Below are positions 18,296-26,393 of a DNA stretch of 64,000 nucleotides, piece by piece. The DNA is taken from positions 1,488,001 to 1,552,000 of the forward strand of contig NZ_CP124620.1 of the NCBI RefSeq assembly GCF_030128875.1, given 5' to 3'. The notes beneath the pieces are model-generated. The model worked only from the letters and a program-made list of their open reading frames with translations, had not been told where the DNA came from and did no database searches. The position numbers and the translations under genes were made by a program. The stretch comes from Stenotrophomonas sp. BIO128-Bstrain. GTDB taxonomy: Bacteria; Pseudomonadota; Gammaproteobacteria; Xanthomonadales; Xanthomonadaceae. Position 1 is the stretch's first letter. The number at the start of each line of letters is the position of its first letter.

Positions 18296-18595
18296 GTGAG
18301 CCTGCAGACCTCCGTGTCCCTTCCGCTTCCCCGGCGCCCGTTGCCGGACAGTTGCCACTTCGAGCTGCTGGATGTGAGCGCCCTGCAGGACCCGGGCAGC
18401 GGCCGTATCGTGCATCTGTACTCGATGGTGGCGCGGTGCCTGTCCTGTGAGGTGGTGTTCAACGCCCGGGAAGGGGAAGGATTCGTGAGCACCTCGGCGG
18501 CGCGCCTGCTGCGCTGCCCCACCGGCTGCGGCGAGCAGTCCCTGAAGGGGGCCGCATTGCGCCAGTGGCGTGCGGCGGGCGTGTGCGGCACCTGA
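18296..18595 (+). CDS. Hypothetical protein with paired cysteines (about 99 aa)
   Basis: The frame opens at GTG 18296 (VSLQTSVSLP...) and ends at TGA 18595. It contains CLSC and CPTGC pairs about 30 residues apart (RCLSCEVVFNA and LLRCPTGCGEQ), which suggests a small zinc ribbon. An upstream ATG at 18206 would add 30 proline-rich residues that look like non-coding sequence. Codon use follows the region. No family recognised; moderate confidence that it is translated. Confidence 0.5.
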   Translation: MSLQTSVSLPLPRRPLPDSCHFELLDVSALQDPGSGRIVHLYSMVARCLSCEVVFNAREGEGFVSTSAARLLRCPTGCGEQSLKGAALRQWRAAGVCGT

Positions 18596-18719
18596 TCCGA
18601 TCCGGCCAGCCGCATGAGCATGCGGACACGCCATCGCGGGGTGCGGATCTGCCGGCCGATGAGCACGCCAGATCCAAGAACAGCGTCCAGCCCCGATCGG
18701 GCGCGAACGCCGCGCTCGC

Positions 18720-18914
18720 TCAGCCTGACGCGAGCGAGGCCTGCAATGCAGTGGCCAGCGCGGCGTCACCATTCACCAATTCGGTCCACTTCAGGGTGAG
18801 GCCATTCCGTTTTCCCTTCGGCACCAGCTTCAGGCCGTCGGGATCGATGGTCAGCGTGTACGCCTGGTCGCCGATCTGGACCTCCCGGCGCACGGGTTTA
18901 TCGAGTGGGGTCAT
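18720..18914 (-). CDS. Conserved small hypothetical protein (64 aa)
   Basis: A compact basic protein, MTPLDKPVRREVQIGDQAYT... with LTIDPDGLKLVPKGKRNGLTLKW, predicted to be a small beta-sheet domain with a C-terminal helix. It starts six bases after the stop of the upstream lipoprotein gene, so it is probably in the same transcript. The pattern of a QIGDQAYTLTIDPDGLKLV sheet resembles short conserved xanthomonad proteins of unknown function. No catalytic motif is visible. Confidence 0.65.
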   Translation of the reverse strand: MTPLDKPVRREVQIGDQAYTLTIDPDGLKLVPKGKRNGLTLKWTELVNGDAALATALQASLASG

Positions 18915-18920
18915 GGGGGA

Positions 18921-19166
18921 TCACGGCTTAGGCGGGGATTCGCGCTTCGGCTCCGCGCTGGTCCCGGTGCCGTGCCCGGAGTCCTGCGCCTCGGAGGCGG
19001 CCGTTCCACTACCGCCACCGGGCACGTTGCGCGACGTATCGCCCGCGGCCGGGGCCGTGGCAGGCTGCTCGATCGTATCGGCGTGCTTGCCTTGATCAGT
19101 GTGCTCGGCTTGGCTGCAGGCAGACAGCGCCATCGTGGCAAGGGCGGTGAGCAACAAGGTGCGCAT
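18921..19166 (-). CDS. Small Ser/Gly/Pro-rich lipoprotein (81 aa)
   Basis: 81 residues from ATG 19166, preceded by GGAG about eight bases upstream. The N-terminus MRTLLLTALATMALSAC ends in the lipobox LSAC with Cys17 as lipid site. The mature part is low-complexity, rich in Thr, Ala, Gly, Ser and Pro (TAPAAGDTSRNVPGGGSGT). This looks like an unstructured outer-membrane-anchored lipoprotein. No function assignable. It is divergent from the sugar dehydrogenase operon and precedes the 64-residue protein. Confidence 0.7.
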   Translation of the reverse strand: MRTLLLTALATMALSACSQAEHTDQGKHADTIEQPATAPAAGDTSRNVPGGGSGTAASEAQDSGHGTGTSAEPKRESPPKP

Positions 19167-19224
19167 GACGATTCTCCGGGAGTGATACCACTCCGGTTTG
19201 TAACGCCGAGGCTGTTGCTGATCC

Positions 19225-19244
19225 GTGATCACCTCGTTGATCAC
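19225..19244. promoter_or_regulatory. Perfect 7+7 dyad in the sugar dehydrogenase upstream region
   Basis: GTGATCA and TGATCAC arms are separated by six bases, lying about 100 bases before the small-subunit start and 60 bases before the divergent lipoprotein start. The length and symmetry fit a dimeric regulator site for one or both units. The binding protein is unknown. Confidence 0.5.
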
Positions 19245-19347
19245 TCTGTGACGACAGCGGCATGGAGTACCCTTGCCGCCGTCGATGCTTAGCCGTTCCG
19301 TGGTCTGCGGGCGGGGAGCCGGCGTGTTACGGAGCAGAGTAGACATC

Positions 19348-19893
19348 ATGAGTATTCCCGAGGGAGTGGACGAGAACCGGCGCGGGCACGGCCTCACACG
19401 AAGAGGCTTCCTTCTTGCGGTTGGTTCGGTTTCGCTGCTCGCGGCCTGTCGTGATAAAGCGCCTGCGGTGGCAACGCCCGCCGCAGCAGCGCCGGCGGCA
19501 AGGACCGATACCGTCTTCCTCTCGCTGTCCCGCGCCCTGACCGACAAGAACGACCTCGACCCGGCCACGGCCGAACGGATCGAAAAGGCGTTTGCCACCC
19601 TGCAGCCCGACCTGCATGCGCAGTTCCCCGCCCTGGTCACGCTGGCCGGGCAGGTGAGCGGTGCCACGGCGCTGGTCGCCGCCGCCGGCGAGGCCAAGCC
19701 CGCGGCGCTTGCCATCATCACTGCCTGGTATACCGGCACGGTGGGCAAAGGGGTCCACGCCGTGACCGTGTCCTATCGCGATGCGCTGATGCAGCGCTGC
19801 GTGGACGACGGCCTTTCGCCACCGACCTATGTCCAGGGCGGACCCGCCTGGTGGACCGCTGAGCCGCCGGCCCCGATTCGAGCCCACGCATAA
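19348..19893 (+). CDS. Membrane sugar dehydrogenase complex, small subunit (gluconate 2-dehydrogenase subunit 3-like)
   Basis: 181 residues from ATG 19348. A twin-arginine signal (LTRRGFLLAVGSVSLLAAC) carries it folded to the periplasm, and the LAAC end may also act as a lipobox. The mature part (TVFLSLSRALTDKNDLDPATAERIEKAF... ITAWYTGTVGKG... DALMQRCVDDGLSPPTYVQGGPAWW) matches the small chaperone-like subunit of flavin sugar dehydrogenases (FAD-GDH gamma, fructose dehydrogenase small subunit). It probably escorts the large subunit through Tat. First gene of a four-gene operon with overlapping starts further down. Confidence 0.87.
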   Translation: MSIPEGVDENRRGHGLTRRGFLLAVGSVSLLAACRDKAPAVATPAAAAPAARTDTVFLSLSRALTDKNDLDPATAERIEKAFATLQPDLHAQFPALVTLAGQVSGATALVAAAGEAKPAALAIITAWYTGTVGKGVHAVTVSYRDALMQRCVDDGLSPPTYVQGGPAWWTAEPPAPIRAHA

Positions 19894-19939
19894 GCCTGCG
19901 CGGTTCTCTTTTCCCTGTTACTGATCTGGAATCTCTCTC

Positions 19940-21580
19940 ATGAAAGCTCCGGTTTTCCGTGATGGCGACGTCGATGCCGACGTCGTGATCGTCGGCTCGG
20001 GCGTCGTCGGTGCATTGATCGCCCACCAGCTGGTGCGCGCCGGCAAATCGGTCCTGGTCCTCGAGGCCGGGCCCCGCTTGAACCGCTCCGATGTGGTCGA
20101 GAACTGGCGCAACGTCAGTTTCGAGCGCCGTATCGGCAGCGACTTCCAGGGGCCATTCCCGCAATCGAAATTCGCGACGGCGCCGCTGTATTTCCCGGCC
20201 AACGACTACGTCGGGCTGACCGGGCCCGATGCCAGCAGCTTCCATCAGGGCTTCATCAAGGCCGTCGGCGGCACCACCTGGCATTGGGCGGCGTCGTGCT
20301 GGCGCCATCTCCCGGTCGACTTCAAGATGCAATCGGCCTATGGCGTCGGTCGCGATTGGCCGATCAGTTACGAGGACATCGAGCCGTACTACTGCCGTGC
20401 CGAGGAGGCCATGGGCGTGTCCGGGCCGAACGACCCGGCGCAGCAGAGCCCCTCGGAGCGCTCGAAGCCCTACCTGGCCGACATGATTCCGTGGGGCAAC
20501 GGCGACAAGGTGTTCGCCGAGGTGGTCAATCCGCATGGCTACAACCTGGTGCCGATTCCGCAGGGGCGCATGATCAAGCCGTGGAATGACCGGCCTGCCT
20601 GCTGCGGCAACAACAACTGCCAGCCGATCTGCCCGATCGGGGCGATGTACAACGGCGTGCATACCGTGCAGGCCGCCGAGGCGCTGGGTGCCAAGGTATT
20701 GGCCGAATCGGTGGCGTACAGGATCGATACCGACGACCAGAACCGTGTCACCGCGATCCACTGGTATGACAGCGACAAGGTGAGCCACAAGGCCACCGGC
20801 CGCAGTTTCGTGATCGCCTGCAACGCGCTGGAAACACCGCGCCTGTTGCTGCTGGCCGCCAACGAACAGAACCCGAACGGCATTGCCAATTCCTCCGACC
20901 AGGTCGGCCGCAACATGCTGGACCACTCCGGCTTCCACTGCTCCTTCATTGCCGACCGGCCGATCTGGCTGGGACGTGGTCCGGCGCAGTCCAGCTGCAT
21001 GGTCGGGCCACGCGACGGGGCGTTCCGCTCGGAGTACTCGGCGACCAAGATCATCCTCAACAACATCAGCCGCGTGGCGATCGCCACCGACCAGGCCTTG
21101 AAGATGGGGCTGGCCGGTGAGGCGCTGGATGCGGAGATCCGCCGCCGTTCGATCTACGGGGTGGACCTGTCGATCAGCCTGGAGCCGCTGCCGGATCCGA
21201 GCAACCGCCTGACGCTCTCCAAGACCCGCGTCGATGGTCATGGCCTGGCCTGCCCGGACATCCATTACTCGTTGGGCGATTACGCGCGCAAGGGCTACGA
21301 CAAGTCCTGCGAGCAGCTGCGGCACATCGGCAAGCTCTTCAATGCCGAAGAATTCGTCATCACTACGGCGCTCAACGCCAACAACCACATCATGGGCTCG
21401 ACCATCATGGGTGCCGACCCCCGGGATTCCGTGGTCGACGGCGACTGCCGCGCGCATGACCACCCGAACCTGTGGCTGCCGGGTGGCAGCGCGATGGTCT
21501 CGGCCAGCGTCGTCAACAGCACCCTGACCATGGCTGCGCTGGCGCTGCGCGCGGCCGATGCGATCGAGCGTGCCGCATGA
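19940..21580 (+). CDS. GMC-type FAD sugar dehydrogenase large subunit with Fe-S cluster
   Basis: 546 residues. The ADP-binding fold VIVGSGVVGALIAHQL lies near residues 16-31, and the FAD loop is GGTTWHWAAS. A cysteine motif, Cys221-Cys222-x4-Cys227-x3-Cys231 (CCGNNNCQPICP), is the 3Fe-4S signature of fructose and FAD-glucose dehydrogenases. Catalytic His/Asn region: NANNHIMGSTIMG and the closing HPNLWLPGGSAMVS. The subunit oxidises a sugar or sugar acid in the periplasm and passes electrons to the cytochrome encoded next. Exact substrate (glucose, fructose, gluconate or sorbitol) cannot be decided here. No own signal peptide, consistent with piggy-back Tat export. Confidence 0.92.
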   Translation: MKAPVFRDGDVDADVVIVGSGVVGALIAHQLVRAGKSVLVLEAGPRLNRSDVVENWRNVSFERRIGSDFQGPFPQSKFATAPLYFPANDYVGLTGPDASSFHQGFIKAVGGTTWHWAASCWRHLPVDFKMQSAYGVGRDWPISYEDIEPYYCRAEEAMGVSGPNDPAQQSPSERSKPYLADMIPWGNGDKVFAEVVNPHGYNLVPIPQGRMIKPWNDRPACCGNNNCQPICPIGAMYNGVHTVQAAEALGAKVLAESVAYRIDTDDQNRVTAIHWYDSDKVSHKATGRSFVIACNALETPRLLLLAANEQNPNGIANSSDQVGRNMLDHSGFHCSFIADRPIWLGRGPAQSSCMVGPRDGAFRSEYSATKIILNNISRVAIATDQALKMGLAGEALDAEIRRRSIYGVDLSISLEPLPDPSNRLTLSKTRVDGHGLACPDIHYSLGDYARKGYDKSCEQLRHIGKLFNAEEFVITTALNANNHIMGSTIMGADPRDSVVDGDCRAHDHPNLWLPGGSAMVSASVVNSTLTMAALALRAADAIERAA

Positions 21581-22974
21581 AGACCTTCCTCCTTATCGCG
21601 TTCGGCCTGTTGGCAGTTGGCAGCCAGGTTGCACGCGCCGACGAGACGGTCGAGCGCGGTCGCTACCTGTCCGTGGCCGCCGATTGTGTGGCCTGCCATA
21701 CCAGCCCGAAGCAGGGCAAGCCGTATGCGGGCGGTTATGCGATCGCCTCGCCACTGGGCGAGATCTGGGCCAGCAATATCACCCCGTCCAAGAGCCATGG
21801 CATCGGCAACTACACGGAAGGCGATTTCGCCAAGGCGGTGCGCGAGGGCGTGCGCAAGGACGGCGCGCATCTGTATCCGGCGATGCCCTACACCTCGTAC
21901 GCGAAACTGACCGACGAGGACATCCACGCGCTGTACGTCTATTTCATGCAGGCCGTCGCGCCGGTGGATGAAGAGGCACAGACCACCGAGCTGCCGTTCC
22001 CCTTCAGCGTCCGCTCGTCGATGGCGGTGTGGAATCTGCTGTTCCTGGACAAGACGCCCTTCAAACCTGATCCGGCGCAGAGCGCCCAGTGGAATCGCGG
22101 CGCCTATCTGGTGGAAGGGCTGGCGCACTGCTCCAGCTGCCACAGCCCGCGCGGGTTGATGATGCAGGAAGTGGGTGGCAAAGCCTTCGCCGGCGGTTCG
22201 TTGGGTGACTGGTATGCCCCCAACATCACCTCCCATCCGATCAGCGGCATCGGCGGCTGGAGCGATGACGAACTGGCCCGATACCTCAAGACCGGCCGGG
22301 TGGAGGGCAAGGGACAGGCCGGCGGCGGCATGGCCGAGGCGGTGACCAACAGCCTCTCCAAGCTGCGCGATGAAGACATCAGCGCCATCGTGACCTACCT
22401 GCGGACCGTGCCTGCGGTGGCCGACAAGGACGCCACCCGCGCCGCCTTCGCCTGGGGCGATGCCGCCAAGGCGCCCGGTGAGCAGCCGGTGCGCGGCACG
22501 GACGCGCCGATCACCTCCGGTGCGGTGCTGTATTCCGGCCTGTGCGCCAGCTGCCACGGGCCGCAGGGCGAGGGCAGCAAGGACGGCTATTACCCGTCGC
22601 TGGTGCACAACAGCACCGTCGGCATGACCCGGCCCCAGAACCTGGTGGCCACCATCATCGGCGGCATCGACCGCGAGGTGGATGGTCAGCATGTGGTGAT
22701 GCCGCATTTCTCCGAGGGCTCTTACGTCCAGGCGTTGAGCGATGCCGATATCGCCGCCGTTGCGACGTATGTACGGACCAACTTCGGCCCCGGTGATCAG
22801 GTGACGGAAGCGCAGGTCGCGCTGATCCGCGACGGCGGTGAGAAGCCCTTGCTGGCCAAGATCGCACGCCTGTGGCTGCCGCTGCTCATCCTCGGGCTTG
22901 CGGCGTTCGTGGTGGTGATCGCGATGGTGCGACGCGCCTGGAAGAAACGCAGGCTGCGGAGGGCCTCAGCATGA
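21577..22974 (+). CDS. Tri-haem cytochrome c subunit of the sugar dehydrogenase
   Basis: 465 residues; ATGA overlap with the large subunit. Signal peptide MKTFLLIAFGLLAVGSQVARA. Three CxxCH haem sites: Cys37-Cys40, Cys185-Cys188 and Cys323-Cys326 (CVACH, CSSCH, CASCH), each with a later Met ligand candidate. One C-terminal transmembrane helix (LWLPLLILGLAAFVVVIAMV) with a basic tail anchors it. The three-haem layout is that of gluconate and fructose dehydrogenase cytochrome subunits, which reduce ubiquinone. Identity is firm. Confidence 0.94.
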   Translation: MKTFLLIAFGLLAVGSQVARADETVERGRYLSVAADCVACHTSPKQGKPYAGGYAIASPLGEIWASNITPSKSHGIGNYTEGDFAKAVREGVRKDGAHLYPAMPYTSYAKLTDEDIHALYVYFMQAVAPVDEEAQTTELPFPFSVRSSMAVWNLLFLDKTPFKPDPAQSAQWNRGAYLVEGLAHCSSCHSPRGLMMQEVGGKAFAGGSLGDWYAPNITSHPISGIGGWSDDELARYLKTGRVEGKGQAGGGMAEAVTNSLSKLRDEDISAIVTYLRTVPAVADKDATRAAFAWGDAAKAPGEQPVRGTDAPITSGAVLYSGLCASCHGPQGEGSKDGYYPSLVHNSTVGMTRPQNLVATIIGGIDREVDGQHVVMPHFSEGSYVQALSDADIAAVATYVRTNFGPGDQVTEAQVALIRDGGEKPLLAKIARLWLPLLILGLAAFVVVIAMVRRAWKKRRLRRASA

Positions 22975-24242
22975 AACACACCCCCTGTCTGATCACCCTT
23001 GGTCTGTTGGCGGCCGCGACCAGCATGCCGGCCTGGGCGGCCGACGCCGAGGCGCCCAGGCCGAAACCGGTGGATACCATCGCCCAGACGCCGCTGAGCG
23101 CGGCGTGGGCGGCCCGGATATGGCTGCAGGACCGCGGTGTGACCCCGAGCGCCCGGATCGTGGTCGCCACCGGCGTCAACAGCGACGGCTACAAAGGCAC
23201 TGGCTGGTCCACCGCCGAGCACGTCGACATCGGCGCGATGATCGACACCGGCAAGGCCTTCGGTGTTGACGGCACGATGCGCGTGGTCTTTTCCGACCGC
23301 TTCGGCAACGCGGTCAACGACCGCTCCACCGGCTCCTACGTGCAGAACCAGGCCTTCTACGGGCAGGGCCAGAACCTGCGTTTCAATGAACTCTCCTACG
23401 AGCGCTGGCTGCTGGACAAGCGCTTGAGCATGAAGGGCGGCTTCTACTCGATGGGCAACGACTTCGGCGGTCTGCCCTATACCTGCAATTTCAACAACAA
23501 CGGCCAGTGCGGCCACCCGCTGGGGCCGATCTACAGTTCCGGCTGGCTCGACAACCCGACCGGCCAGTGGGGCCTTCGGGTGAAATGGGCCGACCCTTCC
23601 GGCTGGTACGCCCAGACCGGCATCTATGACGTCGTGCCGATGCGCAAGCAGGCCGGCAGCGGCTTCCGGGTGTCCGACCGTGGCAAGACCGGTCTGTTCC
23701 TGCCTGTCGAAGTGGGCTACAGCCACGGCAACACCGGCGCGCATTACGGCGGCACCTACAAGGTGGGCTACTACCTGGACACCTCCAACGCCGACGATAT
23801 CGGCAATCCGGCGGCGCCACGTGCCTCCCATCGCAGCGGCTCCTACATCCAGCTGGCGCAGCGCGTGCTCAAACCCGAAGGCGACACCGTGCGCGGGGTG
23901 TCGGTATTTGGCGTGGCCACGCGCGCGGATGCCAAGACCGGCCTGATGCGTTACTCGTGGGAGGCCGGCCTGAGTTGGCGCGGTGTCGTGGCCTCGCGCG
24001 AAGACGACGTGCTCAGTCTCGCCTGGACCCGGCTGGACATCTCCGACCGCCTCGCCCAGTACCAGCGCATTACCGGCAAGGACGTGCAGAGCAACGAGCA
24101 GTTCGTCGAGCTGAACTACGGCGTGCAGGTCACCCCGTGGCTGATCCTGCGGCCCGCGGTGCAGTACGTCGCGCGGCCGGGTGCGTATGACAGCCGCCCG
24201 GACAGCTGGGTGTTCACGCTGCAGGCGCAGGCGACGCTGTGA
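22971..24242 (+). CDS. OprB-type carbohydrate-selective porin
   Basis: 423 residues, ATGA overlap with the cytochrome gene. Signal peptide MKHTPCLITLGLLAAATSMPAWA. The body is made of alternating beta strands rich in Gly/Trp/Tyr with WGLRVKWADPSGWYAQTGIYDV, KTGLFLPVEVGYSHG and SYIQLAQRVLKPEGDTVRGVSVFG, and the C-terminal WVFTLQAQATL strand. This matches OprB porins, which pass glucose and related sugars. Its fusion to the operon suggests it supplies substrate to the periplasmic dehydrogenase. Confidence 0.88.
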   Translation: MKHTPCLITLGLLAAATSMPAWAADAEAPRPKPVDTIAQTPLSAAWAARIWLQDRGVTPSARIVVATGVNSDGYKGTGWSTAEHVDIGAMIDTGKAFGVDGTMRVVFSDRFGNAVNDRSTGSYVQNQAFYGQGQNLRFNELSYERWLLDKRLSMKGGFYSMGNDFGGLPYTCNFNNNGQCGHPLGPIYSSGWLDNPTGQWGLRVKWADPSGWYAQTGIYDVVPMRKQAGSGFRVSDRGKTGLFLPVEVGYSHGNTGAHYGGTYKVGYYLDTSNADDIGNPAAPRASHRSGSYIQLAQRVLKPEGDTVRGVSVFGVATRADAKTGLMRYSWEAGLSWRGVVASREDDVLSLAWTRLDISDRLAQYQRITGKDVQSNEQFVELNYGVQVTPWLILRPAVQYVARPGAYDSRPDSWVFTLQAQATL

Positions 24243-24325
24243 GGGGGCGACAGGGCCAGGCGCTCTGTCCGGGACCATGCGACAGTACGGTGGTGCGGTC
24301 GCGGCGCTGCGTCGTCGCTGGGGCA

Positions 24326-24730
24326 CTAGGCCTGCTGTGGGTTGCCCGTTGACCCCGGTCCTGTGGCCAGCGCTTCTGCCACCCGTTGCTGCAACACGCG
24401 GATGTCAAAGGGCTTGGACACGAACGGCACCCGTTGATGGGCGCGTGGCACGACCTGGTGATAGACCGCGGAGGCGAACAGGAAGGGGGTGCCCGTGGCG
24501 GCCAGTCGGTCGGCCACGGGGAAGACAGATCCGTCGCGAAGCTCCACGTCGAGGATGGCCGCATCGAATCGTTGGCCCGTGAGGGCGCTGAGCGCATCCG
24601 TCACGGAATCAGCGGTGACCGCCGTATGACCTGCCTCCTGCAGCACTTCGATGAACAACCGGGAGAGCTCGGCTTCGTCTTCAACAACCAGTACGGTACG
24701 GCCTGTAGGTACAACAGTGGAACGGTTCAT
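24326..24730 (-). CDS. Single-domain response regulator (receiver only)
   Basis: 134 residues from ATG 24730. A receiver domain with Glu17/Asp18 acidic pair, phospho-acceptor Asp61 (AAILDVEL), the switch residue block FLFASAVYHQ and Lys106 (SKPF). No output domain follows, so it acts by phosphate relay or protein contact, as CheY- or CpdR-like proteins do. No cognate kinase is encoded nearby. Start choice: an ATG at 24772 adds 14 residues that lack receiver homology. Confidence 0.88.
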   Translation of the reverse strand: MNRSTVVPTGRTVLVVEDEAELSRLFIEVLQEAGHTAVTADSVTDALSALTGQRFDAAILDVELRDGSVFPVADRLAATGTPFLFASAVYHQVVPRAHQRVPFVSKPFDIRVLQQRVAEALATGPGSTGNPQQA

Positions 24731-24876
24731 GGGGGTGGGACAAAAGAAGAGGGCTCCATGGTGTGCCTGCACGCGTCAAGGACGAGGGAAGGGCCGTTGC
24801 CTGTCCGTTGACACGCGCCGGCCGGCAGCCGCCCCCGCGGCCGCCGAAGGCGTAAAATGGCCAGCCGCTGACGCTG

Positions 24877-25248
24877 ATGAGTGCCCTCCCCATGCCCTAT
24901 GCGACCCGTGACGCGATCCAGCGGCTGCGCGAGCAGATTCCTTCGTTCCGCTGCGTGGTGGGGTGCCACGACTGCTGTGGGCCGGTCACCGCCTCCAGCG
25001 AGGAAGTGGCCCGCCTGCCGCTCAAGAGCGATGCCGAGCATGCCGCCGCCCTGGAAGCGCTGAGTTGCCCGTATCTGGGCGCCAATGGCTGCGAGGTCTA
25101 CGAAGAGCGGCCGTTGATCTGCCGCATGTTCGGGACCACGCCTACGCTGCGCTGCCCGAACGGCCAGCGACCGGTCTACATGCTGGATGAACGCGTGGAA
25201 GCCGAGATCCACCAGTTTCTGCGCAGCACCCGCCAGGTCCTCATCTGA
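24877..25248 (+). CDS. YkgJ-family cysteine-cluster protein
   Basis: 123 residues with the family layout CVVGCHDCCG at about 26-35, then CPYLGANGCEVYEERPLICRMFG and a final CPNG. The eight cysteines fit the YkgJ pattern thought to bind zinc or an iron-sulfur cluster. These proteins are widespread and functionally uncharacterised. It is a lone gene divergent from the response regulator; a TTGACA at about 24811 could serve as its -35 element. Confidence 0.88.
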   Translation: MSALPMPYATRDAIQRLREQIPSFRCVVGCHDCCGPVTASSEEVARLPLKSDAEHAAALEALSCPYLGANGCEVYEERPLICRMFGTTPTLRCPNGQRPVYMLDERVEAEIHQFLRSTRQVLI

Positions 25249-25280
25249 CGGGCACTGTGGCTGTGCGGGACGCCATGCCC

Positions 25281-26393
25281 TCAGCTCGACCTGCGGGCGC
25301 CCAGACGCCAGACGGCGAGGCCGCCGTACAGCGCCAGCAGCGCCGCCAGCGTCCACATTTCGTGGCTGACTTCGCTGAGGCTGGCATCCATCTGGTTCAA
25401 GCGCACCATCAGGTTGATGCCGGGCGTGGTGGGCAGCAGGTGCGCCAGCGCGACCAGTGCCGGCGGTGAGGTGACTGCGGGCCAGGACAGGTTGGCCAGG
25501 AAAAACAACGGGATCGAGCAGGCGATGACGACCTGGAACGCACGCTCGCGAGTGGCGAAAAAGCTGCCCACGAACAGGCCGAACGCCACCGTGGCCGCAA
25601 TGAACAAGGTGCCGCCCAGCAGCTGCCCGAGCGGATTGCCACCGCGCGGATAGTCCTGCACCCACGCGGTGAACCCGGCGTAGTAGAGCAGGCCGAGCAG
25701 GCCGATCGCACCGAAGCCGACGGCCATCCCGGCCAGCGTCGGCAGGTCGAAACGCAGCCGCCGGCCCAGCGCCAGCCGCCGCGCGCCGAGCAGCACGCCG
25801 ATGCCCATGAGCAGGGTCTGGTGCACGATCAGTTCGGCCACGCCGGGGACGATCGCGCTGCCATAGCCCTCCTGGGTGTTGAACAGCGGGCGTTGCACCA
25901 GGGTGATCGGCGGTGCCTGCGGCGCGCCCATGAAGGCCGCCTGGGACACCGCCGCCTCACGGGCGAACGCGGTCAGGGCATCGGCCACGCCGCCGAGCAC
26001 CCAGCTGGCGCGGCCCAGGTAGGCGCCGTTACCCATCAGCACCAGATAACCATTGCCACCGCGCAGAATGTCGCGCTCGAGGTTGGCAGGGATCAGCAGG
26101 ATGCCTTCGGCGCGGCCGGCTTCCATTTCATTCCGGGCGTGGTCGACGCTGGCCGGCTGGTCGACGATGCGCACCGTGCGCAGCGCATCCACGCGACGCA
26201 GCAGTTCCCGGCTGGTCGCGCTCTGGTCGTGGTCGACCACCACGATGGGCAGGTTGGTCGCCACCTGGTGGCGGTAGGCGGCCGGGTAGAAGAACGAGTA
26301 CAGCACCACCGCGCCCACCATCAGCACGACTGCGTAGCGGTCGGTGAGGACCATGCGCAGGGTCAGGCGCAGGCTGCTGCCGAAGCGGCTCAT
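25281..26393 (-). CDS. ABC-2-type exporter permease (second)
   Basis: 370 residues from ATG 26393; its start overlaps the stop of the preceding permease (ATGA). One N-terminal membrane span (YAVVLMVGAVVLYSFFYP), a large periplasmic domain (IVVVDHDQSATSRELLRRVDA...), then five more spans including GMAVGFGAIGLLGLLYYAGF and a PAVTSPPALVALAHLLPTTPGI loop. This is the YbhS/YbhR/YhhJ class of ABC-2 permeases. No ATP-binding subunit is encoded in the operon. Confidence 0.88.
   Translation of the reverse strand: MSRFGSSLRLTLRMVLTDRYAVVLMVGAVVLYSFFYPAAYRHQVATNLPIVVVDHDQSATSRELLRRVDALRTVRIVDQPASVDHARNEMEAGRAEGILLIPANLERDILRGGNGYLVLMGNGAYLGRASWVLGGVADALTAFAREAAVSQAAFMGAPQAPPITLVQRPLFNTQEGYGSAIVPGVAELIVHQTLLMGIGVLLGARRLALGRRLRFDLPTLAGMAVGFGAIGLLGLLYYAGFTAWVQDYPRGGNPLGQLLGGTLFIAATVAFGLFVGSFFATRERAFQVVIACSIPLFFLANLSWPAVTSPPALVALAHLLPTTPGINLMVRLNQMDASLSEVSHEMWTLAALLALYGGLAVWRLGARRSS

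Noticed and set aside
14537..18450. Two very long plus-strand frames opposite the EAL and SDR genes
   Set aside because: Both real genes on the minus strand have complete catalytic or fold motifs. The plus-strand products are low-complexity and join no family.
19718..24326. Minus-strand frames of 470-580 codons across the sugar dehydrogenase operon
   Set aside because: They mirror genes with intact FAD, Fe-S and haem motifs and have no ribosome sites or domains of their own.
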